NCBI GenBank assembly: GCA_965217565.1
Contig: CBDCIS010000010.1
Location: 124,001 to 188,000 of the forward strand
Source: CBDCIS01 sp965217565
Lineage (GTDB): Bacteria; Chloroflexota; Dehalococcoidia; Lucifugimonadales; CATOSD01
Reading direction: 5' to 3'
DNA length: 64,000 nt
The notes below the pieces were generated by a model. That model ran no database searches. It had not been told where the DNA came from and worked only from the letters and a program-made list of their open reading frames with translations. Below are positions 1 through 9,379 of this stretch, piece by piece (position 1 is the stretch's first letter; every line of letters begins with the position of its first letter). The translations under genes were made by a program, and so were the position numbers.

Positions 1-131
1 CCCGTTGCTTGAATGGGCGAGGAATAGATGGGCGGTTGATTTGAGCGGCATCGAAAACGTAGATCGAGAACATGACGTGCACGAAGACGAGGAGCATGAG
101 GTCTAGAACGTCAGAAGCCACCACCCGCCCC

Positions 132-656
132 ATGCCCAACAGTTATTGGGTCATACCCGGCCGATTCGCGGCGGGAGAGTATCCCGGGGCAATGGAACCT
201 AACGAGGCAAAAGCTAAGTTGAAGACCTTGCTCGACGCGGGGATCGACCATTTCATCGACCTGACGGAGGCGAGGGAGCCGTTGGCTCCTTATGCCCAGA
301 TTGCGGAGGAGGAAGCCAGTCGCCGCGGCATGAGCGTTGGGTACGAGCGGCGTCCTATCGTTGCCCTGAGCGTTCCGCGCTGCCCGCAACAGACGACCAA
401 GACGCTGGACGCCATCGACGCCGCCTTGAGTGACGGCAAGACCATCTACCTGCACTGCTGGGGCGGCGTGGGTCGAACCGGAACCGTCGTTGGCTGCTGG
501 CTGGTGCGGCACGGACGCGCGGGGGACGCAGCCCTGCGCCAGATCGCCGAGTGGTGGAAGGGAATGGAAAAGTCTTGGCGCGTTCCCAGGTCTCCTGAAA
601 CGTCCCAACAGAGAGCGTATGTCCGCGACTGGACCGAACCGCCACCGGAGAGGTGA
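132..656 (+). CDS. Protein tyrosine phosphatase-like (dual-specificity fold)
   Basis: The protein carries the cysteine-phosphatase P-loop HCWGGVGRTGT (Cys at about residue 109, Arg at 115), which is the catalytic signature of tyrosine and dual-specificity phosphatases. I chose the ATG at 132 because homologous folds start close to the aromatic segment NSYWVIPG; an ATG 60 bases upstream is also open but adds a basic, low-quality leader. Neither start has a strong ribosome-binding site. The gene ends 4 bases before an ADP-ribosylglycohydrolase, so the two are probably co-transcribed and may act on related phosphate or ADP-ribose substrates (inference). The protein substrate is unknown. Confidence 0.8.
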   Translation: MPNSYWVIPGRFAAGEYPGAMEPNEAKAKLKTLLDAGIDHFIDLTEAREPLAPYAQIAEEEASRRGMSVGYERRPIVALSVPRCPQQTTKTLDAIDAALSDGKTIYLHCWGGVGRTGTVVGCWLVRHGRAGDAALRQIAEWWKGMEKSWRVPRSPETSQQRAYVRDWTEPPPER

Positions 657-660
657 CGTT

Positions 661-1596
661 ATGAGCGAGGTAACAATCCGGGACCGCTTTCGCGGTGCCC
701 TCCTCGGACTTGCGGCGGGCGATGCGCTGGGAACCACGCTGGAGTTCAGGAGGCCCGGCTCTTTCCAGCCGATCAACGACATGGTCGGCGGTGGGCCATT
801 CGGCTTGCAACCCGGCCAATGGACTGATGACACTTCCATGGCCCTGTGCCTGGCGATGAGCCTGATAGAGTGCTGTGGATTCGACCCCACGGACCAGATG
901 CGACGCTACGTTCGCTGGCGAGACGAAGGTTACCTGTCATGCACGGGGCATTGCTTCGACATCGGAAACACCGTCAGCGACGCGTTGTCGCGATTCGTCG
1001 CCACCGGCGAACCCTACGCCGGTTCCTCAGACCCGTTTTCCGCCGGGAACGGTTCCCTCATGCGGCTCGCTCCTGTGCCCATGTACTTTGTCGCCAACCC
1101 CACCGAGGCAATTGATCGCGGTGCGGACAGTTCTTGCACCACTCACAACGCCGAGGAAGCGGTTGACGCTTGCCGCTACTTCGCCGGCCTGCTTGTTGGC
1201 GCTTTGAAGGGCGCCGATAAAGAAACACTCCTCGCGCCGCGTTACTGCCCGGTAGAAGGTCTCTGGGAAAGCAAACCGTTGGCGGAGAAGATCGCCGCTA
1301 TCGCCGGTGGGTCATTCAAGCACCGGGAGCCACCGCAAATCAAGGGAACGGGCTATGTTGTGGACTCACTGGAAGCGGCGCTCTGGGCATTCCATAAGTC
1401 CCAGGACTTTCGCCAGGGGGCGCTTCTGGCTGTCAACCTCGGCGACGACGCCGACACGACCGGCGCAATCTATGGGCAAATCGCCGGGGCGCACTACGGA
1501 GTTGAAGCAGTCCCGGCTGAATGGCGGGAACGGCTTGCGATGGCAACGGAAATCGCGTCGATGGCCGACAGAATCTATGATCACGCCCGGTTGTAG
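661..1596 (+). CDS. ADP-ribosylglycohydrolase family protein (DraG/ARH fold)
   Basis: This 311-residue protein has the binuclear-metal motifs of the DraG/ARH family: GDALGTTLEF near the N-terminus, WTDDTS at residues 54-59, and GDDADTT near 261-267. Those aspartates bind the two Mg ions that hydrolyse ADP-ribose from proteins, nucleic acids or small molecules. The open frame extends upstream to 430, but that part overlaps the phosphatase gene. ATG 661 lies 4 bases after that gene's stop and begins the family's typical RFRGALLGLAAGD segment. It belongs to a three-gene plus-strand run with the phosphatase and the DUF2779 nuclease. The target of de-ADP-ribosylation cannot be read from the sequence. 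Confidence 0.9.
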   Translation: MSEVTIRDRFRGALLGLAAGDALGTTLEFRRPGSFQPINDMVGGGPFGLQPGQWTDDTSMALCLAMSLIECCGFDPTDQMRRYVRWRDEGYLSCTGHCFDIGNTVSDALSRFVATGEPYAGSSDPFSAGNGSLMRLAPVPMYFVANPTEAIDRGADSSCTTHNAEEAVDACRYFAGLLVGALKGADKETLLAPRYCPVEGLWESKPLAEKIAAIAGGSFKHREPPQIKGTGYVVDSLEAALWAFHKSQDFRQGALLAVNLGDDADTTGAIYGQIAGAHYGVEAVPAEWRERLAMATEIASMADRIYDHARL

Positions 1597-1610
1597 GTGG
1601 GGATAACTCC

Positions 1611-3152
1611 ATGAGCACTGACCAGAACAACCAGGCGCGCCGGACGCCAACCCTTTCCAAGTCCAGGTTCACCGCGGGCCTGGAGTGCCTGAAGCGCCTG
1701 TACCTGGAGAGCTACCACCCCGAGCTTGCCGACCCTGTGGATGCGAGCCTGCAAGCCCGCTTCGACTCCGGCAACGAGGTTGGTGAACTGGCCCGACAAG
1801 CGTTTCCCGGCGGCACACTCATCGCGGAAGAATACTTCGAGCACACGCAGGCAGTGGAGACGACGAAAGCGTTGCTGGCCGAGTCCCCGGTTCCACCGTT
1901 GTACGAGGCCGCCTTCATCTCTGGCGGAATCAGGGCCAGAGTTGACATTCTCCGACAGAGCGGCGGCAACGCCTTCGACCTGGTGGAGCTCAAGTCCACC
2001 ACCTCGGCCAAGGACGAGCACCTCCCCGACGTGGCTATTCAGCTTCACGTGCTGGGGGAAGCGGGGATCGACGTTGACCGCGCGTACCTGATGCACGTCA
2101 ACAATCGGTACGTGTATCAGGGCGGCCCCCACGACTTGACCGAACTCTTCTCCCAGAAGGACCTTACAGACGATGCCAAGCTTTTCGTGCGGGAGAACGT
2201 GCCCGGCGAACTCGTCCGGATGTGGGAGGTCCTGCAACGACATACCGCGCCCGATATAGAGGTGGGCGACCACTGTTTCAAGCCCTACCGGTGCCCCTTC
2301 TTTGGCCACTGCCATCAGGGCGAATCGGAGCACCCCGTCAGGCAATTGCCCAGACTGCGGGCGTCTGCGCGAGCCGCATTGGCGGAGAAGGGAATCCAGG
2401 ACATCGGCAGCATTCCCTCCGGTTTTGCCGGTCTCAACGCAACACAACAGCGCGTGCGGGACTGCGTGGTCAGCGGGCTGCCATTCGTGGCCCCTGAACT
2501 AGCGGGCGCGCTGGCTGCCCTCGCGTATCCCGTCAGCTTCATGGACTTCGAGACCTTCAGCCCGGCTATACCCCGCTTTGTCGGGACTCGACCCTACCAG
2601 GCGATTCCCTTCCAATGGTCGCTGCACGTGCGGGACGCCGACGGACGGATGAGCCACCATGCCTTCCTGAACGAGGATGCCGCCGACCCAAGAGAGCGTT
2701 TCGTTGTCAGTCTGCTGGAAGCTGCTCCCGAACGAGGCAGCATCGTGGTGTATTCGGGCTACGAGCAAAGGATGCTGAGGGAGTTGGCGCAGGCGCTGCC
2801 GCAATACGAGACTTCCCTGATGGCGCTGTGCGGCCGGCTGTTCGACCTGCTGCCGGTAGTCCGGGCGAACTACTATCACCCCCAGTTCCACGGCAGCTTT
2901 TCCCTGAAGTCGGTGACACCCGCGCTCGTCCCCAGCCTGGACTACGCCGACCTCGACATTAGAGAAGGCGACCTCGCCTCAAACGCCTACGCGCGGATGG
3001 TTTCCGGCGCCGCGTCGGAATCGGATTGGGCCAAGACACGGCAGGACCTGCTCGACTACTGCGAGAGGGACACGGAAGCGCTGCTCGGCATCCTCGACGC
3101 CCTCCAGGCCGAAACCGGAGAACCCGCGCGGACTCCGCGATTGGCCCAGTAA
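1611..3152 (+). CDS. DUF2779 protein: Cas4-like PD-(D/E)XK nuclease plus DEDD exonuclease
   Basis: The 513-residue protein has two nuclease modules. The N-terminal half looks Cas4/RecB-like: D112, then E126-L-K128 (PD-(D/E)XK active site), and four cysteines, C26 far upstream plus C222, C228 and C234, that fit a Fe-S cluster as in Cas4 and AddB. The C-terminal half starts with D312-F-E314 and ends with YCERD (Y483-D487), the ExoI and ExoIII motifs of DnaQ-like 3'-5' exonucleases; this is the region called DUF2779. It starts 14 bases after the ADP-ribosylglycohydrolase. A role in DNA processing is inferred, supported by the convergent neighbour recQ. Confidence 0.82.
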   Translation: MSTDQNNQARRTPTLSKSRFTAGLECLKRLYLESYHPELADPVDASLQARFDSGNEVGELARQAFPGGTLIAEEYFEHTQAVETTKALLAESPVPPLYEAAFISGGIRARVDILRQSGGNAFDLVELKSTTSAKDEHLPDVAIQLHVLGEAGIDVDRAYLMHVNNRYVYQGGPHDLTELFSQKDLTDDAKLFVRENVPGELVRMWEVLQRHTAPDIEVGDHCFKPYRCPFFGHCHQGESEHPVRQLPRLRASARAALAEKGIQDIGSIPSGFAGLNATQQRVRDCVVSGLPFVAPELAGALAALAYPVSFMDFETFSPAIPRFVGTRPYQAIPFQWSLHVRDADGRMSHHAFLNEDAADPRERFVVSLLEAAPERGSIVVYSGYEQRMLRELAQALPQYETSLMALCGRLFDLLPVVRANYYHPQFHGSFSLKSVTPALVPSLDYADLDIREGDLASNAYARMVSGAASESDWAKTRQDLLDYCERDTEALLGILDALQAETGEPARTPRLAQ

Positions 3153-3205
3153 GCGAAAAGGCCCCCACATCATCGAGTCGCCCCCACCGCCTACCCCTGT
3201 AAGCT

Positions 3206-3228
3206 GAGGCGGGCGGGAGCGCCTCTTT
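3206..3228 (+). terminator. Possible Rho-independent terminator after the DUF2779 gene
   Basis: A perfect 6-bp stem, GAGGCG pairing with CGCCTC around an 8-base loop, is followed by TTT. It lies in the short gap between two convergent genes (DUF2779 and recQ). The U-run is short, so strength is uncertain. Confidence 0.45.
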
Positions 3229-5483
3229 CAGAGCGAAGGGCGCTGGGTGGACGACTCGTCGAACGACTGGCGCATGTGCAATCGGACGAGCCGCAGTTCC
3301 TCGTAAGAGTAACGCTCGCCCAGCAAATCCCTGACCTGCTTCAGCTTGTCGCTATTCGCCTGCCGGAATGCCCACGCTATCCGCTGGTAGCGCCTCGCCT
3401 CGGGAATCACGTGCAGCAGGTCGAGCTTCTCCCCCGCTTCTACCAGATGCTCGATGTGCCCGAGCACCGACGACTGCGCCAGTCCTCGCCGGCTGGCTAT
3501 CTCCGCGACGTTCATCCCCTGGCGTAGCAACTCTCTCGTGTCGATATAGGTCTGGCCTCTGGCTGGCCTGCCGCCGTCGCGTGAGGCGGAAGATGAAAGC
3601 CCGTTCGCGCCGGGTCGTTTCTGACGCGACGCCTGGGTCGCCTTGGGCGATTCACCGCTGGCGGCGTGGGCCGCGATAGCGGAGATGAACTGGTCGCCGA
3701 ACTGCCGGATTTTCGCCTCGCCAACGCCTTTGATGCTCAGCATGGAGTCGCGCGTCTGCGGCATGAGCGACGCCATCTCGCGCAGAGCGACGTCACTGAG
3801 CACGACGAACGCAGGCACGTCCAGGTCATCGGCGAGCCGCCGTCTCAGTTCGCGGAGCCTTTCGAATAGCTCCTCATCGACGGGAACCCTCGGGGCGTTC
3901 CGTGGAGCCGGGCTGCTGTTTCTCCGACGGAGCGTCAGGGTGTCGCGGCTCCTGAGAAAGTCGCGTCCCTCCTGGGTCACGAACAGAGTCGGATATTCCC
4001 CCGTCGCCCTCGCCACAAGTCCCTTGTCGATAAGCTGGTCGATGATGTCCTTCAGGTCGTCCGCGGGCATTTCGCGGGCGATGCCGTGCACCGACAGCCT
4101 GTCGTGTCCGAGATGCAGCACGCGCTTGGAGCGGCTGCCGCGCAGCACTTCAACGACGTGGTTGGCGCCGAACCTCTCTCCCGTCCGTATCAGCGCGGAC
4201 AGCGCCTTTTGGGCGATCGTCGTGCCGTCGAACGCGCTCGTGGAGTCCTGCTCCGCCGACTCCGGGAGGCACACGTCGCACGCGCCGCAATTCCGCTCCT
4301 GCCACTCCTCGCCAAAGTAGCTTATGAGGAACGCACGGCGGCAGTTCCTGGTGTCTCCGTACTCAAGCATCATGGCGAGTTTCGCCCTGGCGTTCTCGCG
4401 CTCGGCGTCGTCTCCGATCTGGCGAATGAAGAACTCCTGCTTCGCCTTGTCGCCGTAGGAGAAGAAGAGCACGCAGTCGCTTGGCTGGCCGTCACGCCCG
4501 GCCCGGCCCGTCTCCTGGTAGTAGCCCTCGATAGTCTTGGGGAGCTCGTAGTGGACGACGAGGCGTATATTCGGCTTGTCCACGCCCATCCCGAACGCTA
4601 TCGTCGCCACGATGATCGGGACGTCGTCGCTGAGGAACCGCTCCTGCGTCTCCCGCCGCACGTCGTCTTCCAAGCCGGCATGATAGGGCAGCGCCTCGAA
4701 CCCGTGCGCGGACAGTCTCGACGCCAACTCCTCGGTCTCCTGCCGTGAGAAGCGATAGACGATGGTCGAGCCGTTCCTGTGCCTGCGCAGCAGTTCGAGC
4801 AGCGTCTCGAAGCTCCGGCGCTTTGGCCTTACGCTATAGGTGAGGTTCGGCCGGTTGAAGCTGGCTATGAACCGCTCGGCGGAGGGCATACGCAGGTGCG
4901 CCAGGATGTCCTCGCGCACCCTCTCGGTGGCGGTGGCCGTGAGAGCTACCACGGGCACGCTGGGGAATTCGTCCCGTAGCGCCCGCAGGCTGCGGTAGTC
5001 GGGCCGGAAGTCGTGGCCCCACTCGGAGATGCAATGCGCCTCGTCGATGGCAATCAGGCTCAGCTTCAGGGCGCGGAGGAAATCGCGAAACTGCGGGAGC
5101 ACGAGCCGCTCGGGGGCGACGTACAGCATGTCGAGCCGGCCGTGGTAGGCGTCAATCTGCGTGCGTCGCATGTCCGCGGGCATCATAGTGCTGTTGATGA
5201 AGCCCGCCCTGATCCGCTTGGCCCGCAGCGCGTCCACCTGGTCCTTCATCAGGGCTATCAGCGGGGAGACCACCAGCGTCAGCCCGTCGAGCAGCAACGC
5301 GGGAAGTTGGTAGCACAATGACTTGCCGCCGCCCGTCGGCATCAACACAAGCGAGTCCCGTCCGGCGAGCACGTTCCCGATGACCTCTTCCTGCAAAGGC
5401 AGAAAGGCGTCATGCCCAAAATGCTCCTTGAGCGTCTCAAGTACCCTGGGATTGCTCCCGTCATGTCCCACGGAATGGGGCAT
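3228..5483 (-). CDS. recQ: ATP-dependent DNA helicase RecQ
   Basis: RecQ unwinds DNA 3'-5' in recombination and replication repair. Visible are the Walker A motif TGGGKS (50-55), the DEAH box (147-150) followed by the RecQ aromatic-rich loop CISEWGHDFRPDYR, motif VI QETGRAGRDG (323-332), and the RecQ zinc cysteines C381, C399, C402 and C405. An HRDC domain lies near residues 525-605 with the helix-hairpin SIKGVGEAKI. The C-terminal 90 residues form a further helix-turn-helix segment (GMNVAEIASRRGLAQSSV) of the HTH_40 type found at RecQ C-termini. At 751 residues it is longer than E. coli RecQ because of that tail. Confidence 0.95.
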   Translation of the reverse strand: MPHSVGHDGSNPRVLETLKEHFGHDAFLPLQEEVIGNVLAGRDSLVLMPTGGGKSLCYQLPALLLDGLTLVVSPLIALMKDQVDALRAKRIRAGFINSTMMPADMRRTQIDAYHGRLDMLYVAPERLVLPQFRDFLRALKLSLIAIDEAHCISEWGHDFRPDYRSLRALRDEFPSVPVVALTATATERVREDILAHLRMPSAERFIASFNRPNLTYSVRPKRRSFETLLELLRRHRNGSTIVYRFSRQETEELASRLSAHGFEALPYHAGLEDDVRRETQERFLSDDVPIIVATIAFGMGVDKPNIRLVVHYELPKTIEGYYQETGRAGRDGQPSDCVLFFSYGDKAKQEFFIRQIGDDAERENARAKLAMMLEYGDTRNCRRAFLISYFGEEWQERNCGACDVCLPESAEQDSTSAFDGTTIAQKALSALIRTGERFGANHVVEVLRGSRSKRVLHLGHDRLSVHGIAREMPADDLKDIIDQLIDKGLVARATGEYPTLFVTQEGRDFLRSRDTLTLRRRNSSPAPRNAPRVPVDEELFERLRELRRRLADDLDVPAFVVLSDVALREMASLMPQTRDSMLSIKGVGEAKIRQFGDQFISAIAAHAASGESPKATQASRQKRPGANGLSSSASRDGGRPARGQTYIDTRELLRQGMNVAEIASRRGLAQSSVLGHIEHLVEAGEKLDLLHVIPEARRYQRIAWAFRQANSDKLKQVRDLLGERYSYEELRLVRLHMRQSFDESSTQRPSL

Positions 5484-5792
5484 ACGTCACACGAATCCTC
5501 GTTGGTCGTAAGCCTGCGGAAACGCCGATAACCCAGGACGCCACAGCCCGGCCCGGCTACATTGTACACGGAATCGCTCCCCGCGTGGCGGCGTTGAACC
5601 CCGGCAAGGCTACGCTTATACTGGGGATTGGCTCGCATCTCCCTATACGTGTGCTTATGAAGAAGGGGCAGCAAGCGGGGTTGAAGTGCTGCTTTGTGAT
5701 AGCCCAATGAACACCGGCCACTGCGCGCACTCCCAAAATGCGCGAACTCGCCTCGGTCGCGTCGCCGAATCCTCGCCGCGGAGGACCGTCCT
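5484..5792. other. Divergent intergenic region between recQ and the metallopeptidase
   Basis: These 309 bases separate the minus-strand recQ start from the plus-strand metallopeptidase start. No gene, tRNA or strong hairpin is visible. It should hold two divergent promoters, but I could not identify convincing -35/-10 boxes. A GGAGGA at about 5780 serves the downstream gene. Confidence 0.5.
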
Positions 5793-6521
5793 GTGACCAG
5801 ACGTGAGCGCATTCAGTTCGGCGACACGACCATCGAGTATGAGGTCCGGCGCAGTGCGCGCCGCAAGAAGACCCTGCAGATTAGCGTGGAAGGCGGCGTG
5901 GTTCGGGTCTCCGCTCCCATGCGAACACCGAACCGCGAACTGCGGGACTTTGTCCGCAAGCGCGCGCCCTGGATAATCGAGCAGAAGGCCGACGAACAAG
6001 CGACGGCCCTTCCCGCGCGCTTCGCCAGCGGGGAGACGCTGCCCTACCTGGGCCGCGACGTTCCCATGCTCGTAAAGGACGCTGACGGAGAAACTCCGAA
6101 GGTGCGATTCAGTAAATGGCGCTTCCACATCACCGCTCCAGGCATAATGCGCGGCAGCGAACGCTACGAACGCATCCGCCACGCCATCGAGGCGTGGTAC
6201 CGCGACAGGGCCGCCGAGCGGCTGCCGGTCAGCATTGAGAAGTGGATGCCCCGGTTCGGCTGCGAGGTCGAGCCGCAGTTGCTCATCCGCAACCAGAAGC
6301 GGCGGTGGGCGAGTTGCTCGTCCGACGGGAAGCTGAGGTTCAACTGGCGCGTCATGATGCTGGAACCCTGGCTCATCGACTACATAGTGGCCCACGAACT
6401 GGCGCACCTCACCCATATGAACCACTCGGCGGACTTCTGGGGCCTGGTGGCAAAGGTCATGCCGGATATGCAACTGAGGAGGCAGCGTCTCAAAGAGGCG
6501 ACCCTAAAGCTCCAGTTCTGA
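5793..6521 (+). CDS. YgjP-like zinc metallopeptidase (M48/DUF45)
   Basis: The C-terminal part contains the zinc motif HELAH inside the family block IVAHELAHLTHMNHSADFW, typical of YgjP/DUF45 peptidases. Preceding it is the family segment RRWASCSSDGKLRFNWR. The start is GTG at 5793 with a good GGAGGA ribosome-binding site about 8 bases upstream. Members of this family are often found beside DNA-modification genes; here the neighbour is recQ, transcribed divergently. The substrate is unknown. Length of 242 residues is normal. Confidence 0.88.
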   Translation: MTRRERIQFGDTTIEYEVRRSARRKKTLQISVEGGVVRVSAPMRTPNRELRDFVRKRAPWIIEQKADEQATALPARFASGETLPYLGRDVPMLVKDADGETPKVRFSKWRFHITAPGIMRGSERYERIRHAIEAWYRDRAAERLPVSIEKWMPRFGCEVEPQLLIRNQKRRWASCSSDGKLRFNWRVMMLEPWLIDYIVAHELAHLTHMNHSADFWGLVAKVMPDMQLRRQRLKEATLKLQF

Positions 6522-6669
6522 CCGGTTCGCCCCATGCGCGGAGACCTGTTTCAACGTTGTGCCTGAACAAAAGCCCTTGATTGCGCCCGAGTGAGGTTGC
6601 TAATATGAAATGTGGTGGTCACCTGGCTGTCAAGAGGCAGCAATCTCATGGGCTGAAAGGGGAGTTGTT

Positions 6670-7098
6670 ATGGCGCTGATGAAGAAGTTGATCGCAATGG
6701 GCCTCATCCTTGTGTCGATCGCGGTGGCGCTGCACTTCATGTTCACACCGTTCTACCCGGACTCCGTGGACGTTAGCGAGATCTGGGACATCCTGGACTG
6801 GTTCATGGCCGCGGCAATGGCGGTCACGCTGATAGTCCACTACCTTCGCAAGCGCGTCTTTGACGCGAAGGATGCGAACGGATCGATTACCCGCGAGTAT
6901 CTGGAAGTCAATGTCGCGCTCTACGCCTCGATCGCGCTCACTCTCTGGTTCTTCTGGAACTGGTTTGACAATCTCACTGTCGGAGCGGGTCCGCAGTCGG
7001 ATACCAATCTCATCAACTGGATGCTGATCGACCCGTTGCTAGTTATCGTCTTCGGCGTGACGGGCTGCCACCTCTTGCGGGACGCCTCCCGCGAGTGA
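6670..7098 (+). CDS. Small integral membrane protein of unknown function
   Basis: The 142-residue product has about four hydrophobic stretches: near residues 6-24, 38-56, 78-96 and 112-132. The start ATG at 6670 is preceded by AAAGGGGAG, a good ribosome-binding site; the frame is open 60 bases further upstream without one. I recognise no family. It stands alone between a metallopeptidase and a convergent amidohydrolase. Confidence 0.65.
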   Translation: MALMKKLIAMGLILVSIAVALHFMFTPFYPDSVDVSEIWDILDWFMAAAMAVTLIVHYLRKRVFDAKDANGSITREYLEVNVALYASIALTLWFFWNWFDNLTVGAGPQSDTNLINWMLIDPLLVIVFGVTGCHLLRDASRE

Positions 7099-7161
7099 AC
7101 CCCGAGTCTGAGCGCGCCGACAGGTCTCCCTTCAAACCTTCATTTCAATGAATTTGGAGCA

Positions 7162-8001
7162 CTACGGGTTCAACAGTCTTGCCGCGTTTCCTCCGAGCAC
7201 GGCTTCCTTATGCTCGTCGGACGCCTCAGATTCCTGAAGCTGCCTGATGAGGCGGCGCGCTCGCAGCAACGGGAAGTCGCTTCCCATCAGTATGCGGTCC
7301 ACGCCAACCAGCCCCGCTACGGCCGAAAAGACCCGCGGCGTGTACAGGAGGGGCGACGCCGCCGTGTCGAAATAGACGTTTGCCAGTCCCTCGGCCACCT
7401 CGGGCATCAGGGCATAGAACGGCAGGCCGCCTCCCCAGTGGGCGCACACGATCGTCACGTCGGGGAAGTTGCTGATGAACCGCCAGAGCGCCTCCGGCCT
7501 TGTTGCGCCCTTGCCCGCGTAGAGGTGCCCGACGGGCTCCGACGAATGCGTCGTGACGATCAGGCCCCGCTCTCGGACGACCTCCATCAGCGGCTCCATC
7601 GTTCGCGCGTAACCGATGTCGAATTGCTGCGTATCCGGGTGCAGTTCTCCAATGCCCCTGAGGCCGGCCAGCGCACAGCGTTCGGCCTCGCGCGCCACGC
7701 CTTCGCCCCAGGCGGGGTTGACTCCCGCGAACCCGTAGAGCCGTCCCGGGAACCGGCGCGTCGATTCGATTATGTAGTCGTTGACCTCATGTGCAAGACC
7801 CTCGTCGGTCCAGCCCATGCCCATTATCACCGACGCATCGACGCCGTCCTCATCCATCGCCTCGATCAGTTCGTCGGTGGTAGCCATCGTCGCCCTGGGG
7901 TCAGCGAACAGTTCGCCGAACGTGGCGTCACGCTCGAGGTAACGGCTGCGCTGCCGGCTTATCCAGGAAGGGATTACGTGGGTATGAAAGTCTATGGTCA
8001 T
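7162..8001 (-). CDS. Amidohydrolase family protein (ACMSD-like TIM barrel)
   Basis: The N-terminal IDFHTHVIP is the metal-binding HxH motif of amidohydrolase-2 (ACMSD/gamma-resorcylate decarboxylase-like) enzymes. Further expected ligands are visible: TTHSSEPVGH and CAHWGGGLPF in the middle, and GSDFPLL near the C-terminus (the catalytic Asp). These enzymes hydrolyse or decarboxylate small ring or carboxylate compounds; the substrate is not predictable. A paralogue lies at 41817-42704. The gene lies directly downstream of enolase on the same strand with a 44-base gap, possibly co-transcribed. Confidence 0.85.
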   Translation of the reverse strand: MTIDFHTHVIPSWISRQRSRYLERDATFGELFADPRATMATTDELIEAMDEDGVDASVIMGMGWTDEGLAHEVNDYIIESTRRFPGRLYGFAGVNPAWGEGVAREAERCALAGLRGIGELHPDTQQFDIGYARTMEPLMEVVRERGLIVTTHSSEPVGHLYAGKGATRPEALWRFISNFPDVTIVCAHWGGGLPFYALMPEVAEGLANVYFDTAASPLLYTPRVFSAVAGLVGVDRILMGSDFPLLRARRLIRQLQESEASDEHKEAVLGGNAARLLNP

Positions 8002-8045
8002 ATGCGTGGTTGCAGGCCGCCCGCAGCGGTGAAGAGTACATCGGC

Positions 8046-9332
8046 CTATGCCAGAAATCGCTCGTAGGCGCTGCGTCCGGCGAATGTCGCTTTCTCGCCG
8101 AGCTCCTCCTCGATGCGCAGGAGGCGGTTATACTTAGCGGTGCGCTCGCTCCGAGCGGGCGCGCCGGCCTTTATCTGTCCCGCCGCCGTGCCGACGGCGA
8201 GGTCCGCTATCGTGGTATCCTCGGTTTCGCCGGAGCGGTGGCTTATGACGGCGGCCCAGCCCGCGTGCTTGGTCATGGCTATCGCCTCGAGTGTCTCCGT
8301 CAGCGTACCTATCTGGTTGAGCTTTATGAGCACAGCGTTGCTCGCGCCGCTCTCGACGCCCCTCCGAATGAGCGCGGTGTTGGTCGTGTAGAGGTCGTCG
8401 CCCACCAACTGCGCGGCGTCACCTATGCTGGAGGTCATCGCGCGCCAGCTATCCCAGTCGTCCTCGGCCATGCCGTCCTCGATGCTGACGATAGGGTACT
8501 CGCGTACCCAGTCCGAGTATCTGGCGATAAGCCCCTCAGCCGGCAGCACGGCCTGCTCTCTCGCGAGAGTATAACTACCGGCGTCGTAGAACTCGGAGGC
8601 GGCAACGTCCAGCGCGATGAAGCACTCTTGCCCCGGCGCGTAACCGGCCTGTTCGATTGCCATTAGGATGAGCTCCACCGCCTCGCGATTGGATGAGAGC
8701 GCGGGAGCGAATCCGCCCTCGTCGCCCACGTTCGCGCTGAGACCGCGCTCCAGCAGCAGTCTCCGCAGCGCGTGATACACTTCTACGCCGGCGCGCAATG
8801 AGCGCGCAAAGCTGTCGAAGCCGGCGGGAACGACGAGAAACTCCTGGAAATCGGTGGAGTTTTCGGCGTGTCTGCCACCGTTGATGATGTTGAACATAGG
8901 CACAGGCAACGTGGGCAACCGTCCCTCACCCAGGCGCTCGTAGAGGGGCGTTCCCCTGCTCCGCGCCACCGCGTGAGCCGCCGCGACCGATACGCCCAGG
9001 ATTGCGTTCGCGCCCAGGACGCTCTTGTTTGGCGTGCCATCCAACTCCAGCAGCAGCTTGTCCAGGGCCTCTTGATCGAGCGCGGAGCGTCCGACTATCT
9101 CGGGCGCGACGAGCCTGCGCACGTTTTCGACGGCCCTGAGCACGCCTCGACCGCCGTAGCGCTTGGCGTCCCCGTCGCGCAGCTCCAGAGCCTCGTTCGC
9201 TCCCGTGCTCGCGCCCGACGGGACCAGCACTCGCCCCCGGGCGCCGTCAGACAGCGTGACGTCCACCTCGACCGTCGGGTTCGCCCTGGAGTCGATGACT
9301 TCCCTCGCTTTCACTTCGGAGATGAGACTCAT
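8046..9332 (-). CDS. eno: Enolase (phosphopyruvate hydratase)
   Basis: Enolase interconverts 2-phosphoglycerate and phosphoenolpyruvate in glycolysis and gluconeogenesis. The 428-residue product starts MSLISEVKAREVIDSRANPT, with the conserved SGASTGANEALELRDGD substrate loop, the Mg ligands in SIEDGMAEDDW and VGDDLY, and the signature LIKLNQIGTLTET followed by SHRSGETEDTTIADL. The long upstream extension of the frame has no enolase similarity and overlaps the SDR gene, so the ATG at 9332 was chosen. Length matches the family. Confidence 0.97.
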   Translation of the reverse strand: MSLISEVKAREVIDSRANPTVEVDVTLSDGARGRVLVPSGASTGANEALELRDGDAKRYGGRGVLRAVENVRRLVAPEIVGRSALDQEALDKLLLELDGTPNKSVLGANAILGVSVAAAHAVARSRGTPLYERLGEGRLPTLPVPMFNIINGGRHAENSTDFQEFLVVPAGFDSFARSLRAGVEVYHALRRLLLERGLSANVGDEGGFAPALSSNREAVELILMAIEQAGYAPGQECFIALDVAASEFYDAGSYTLAREQAVLPAEGLIARYSDWVREYPIVSIEDGMAEDDWDSWRAMTSSIGDAAQLVGDDLYTTNTALIRRGVESGASNAVLIKLNQIGTLTETLEAIAMTKHAGWAAVISHRSGETEDTTIADLAVGTAAGQIKAGAPARSERTAKYNRLLRIEEELGEKATFAGRSAYERFLA

Positions 9333-9379
9333 GTATAGACCTCGTTCAGTCTTGTTGCGACGGAGCGCGAGTGGACCGC

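Noticed and set aside
8010..8666. Plus-strand 218-residue ORF
   Set aside because: Fully antisense to enolase, with no protein-like motif.
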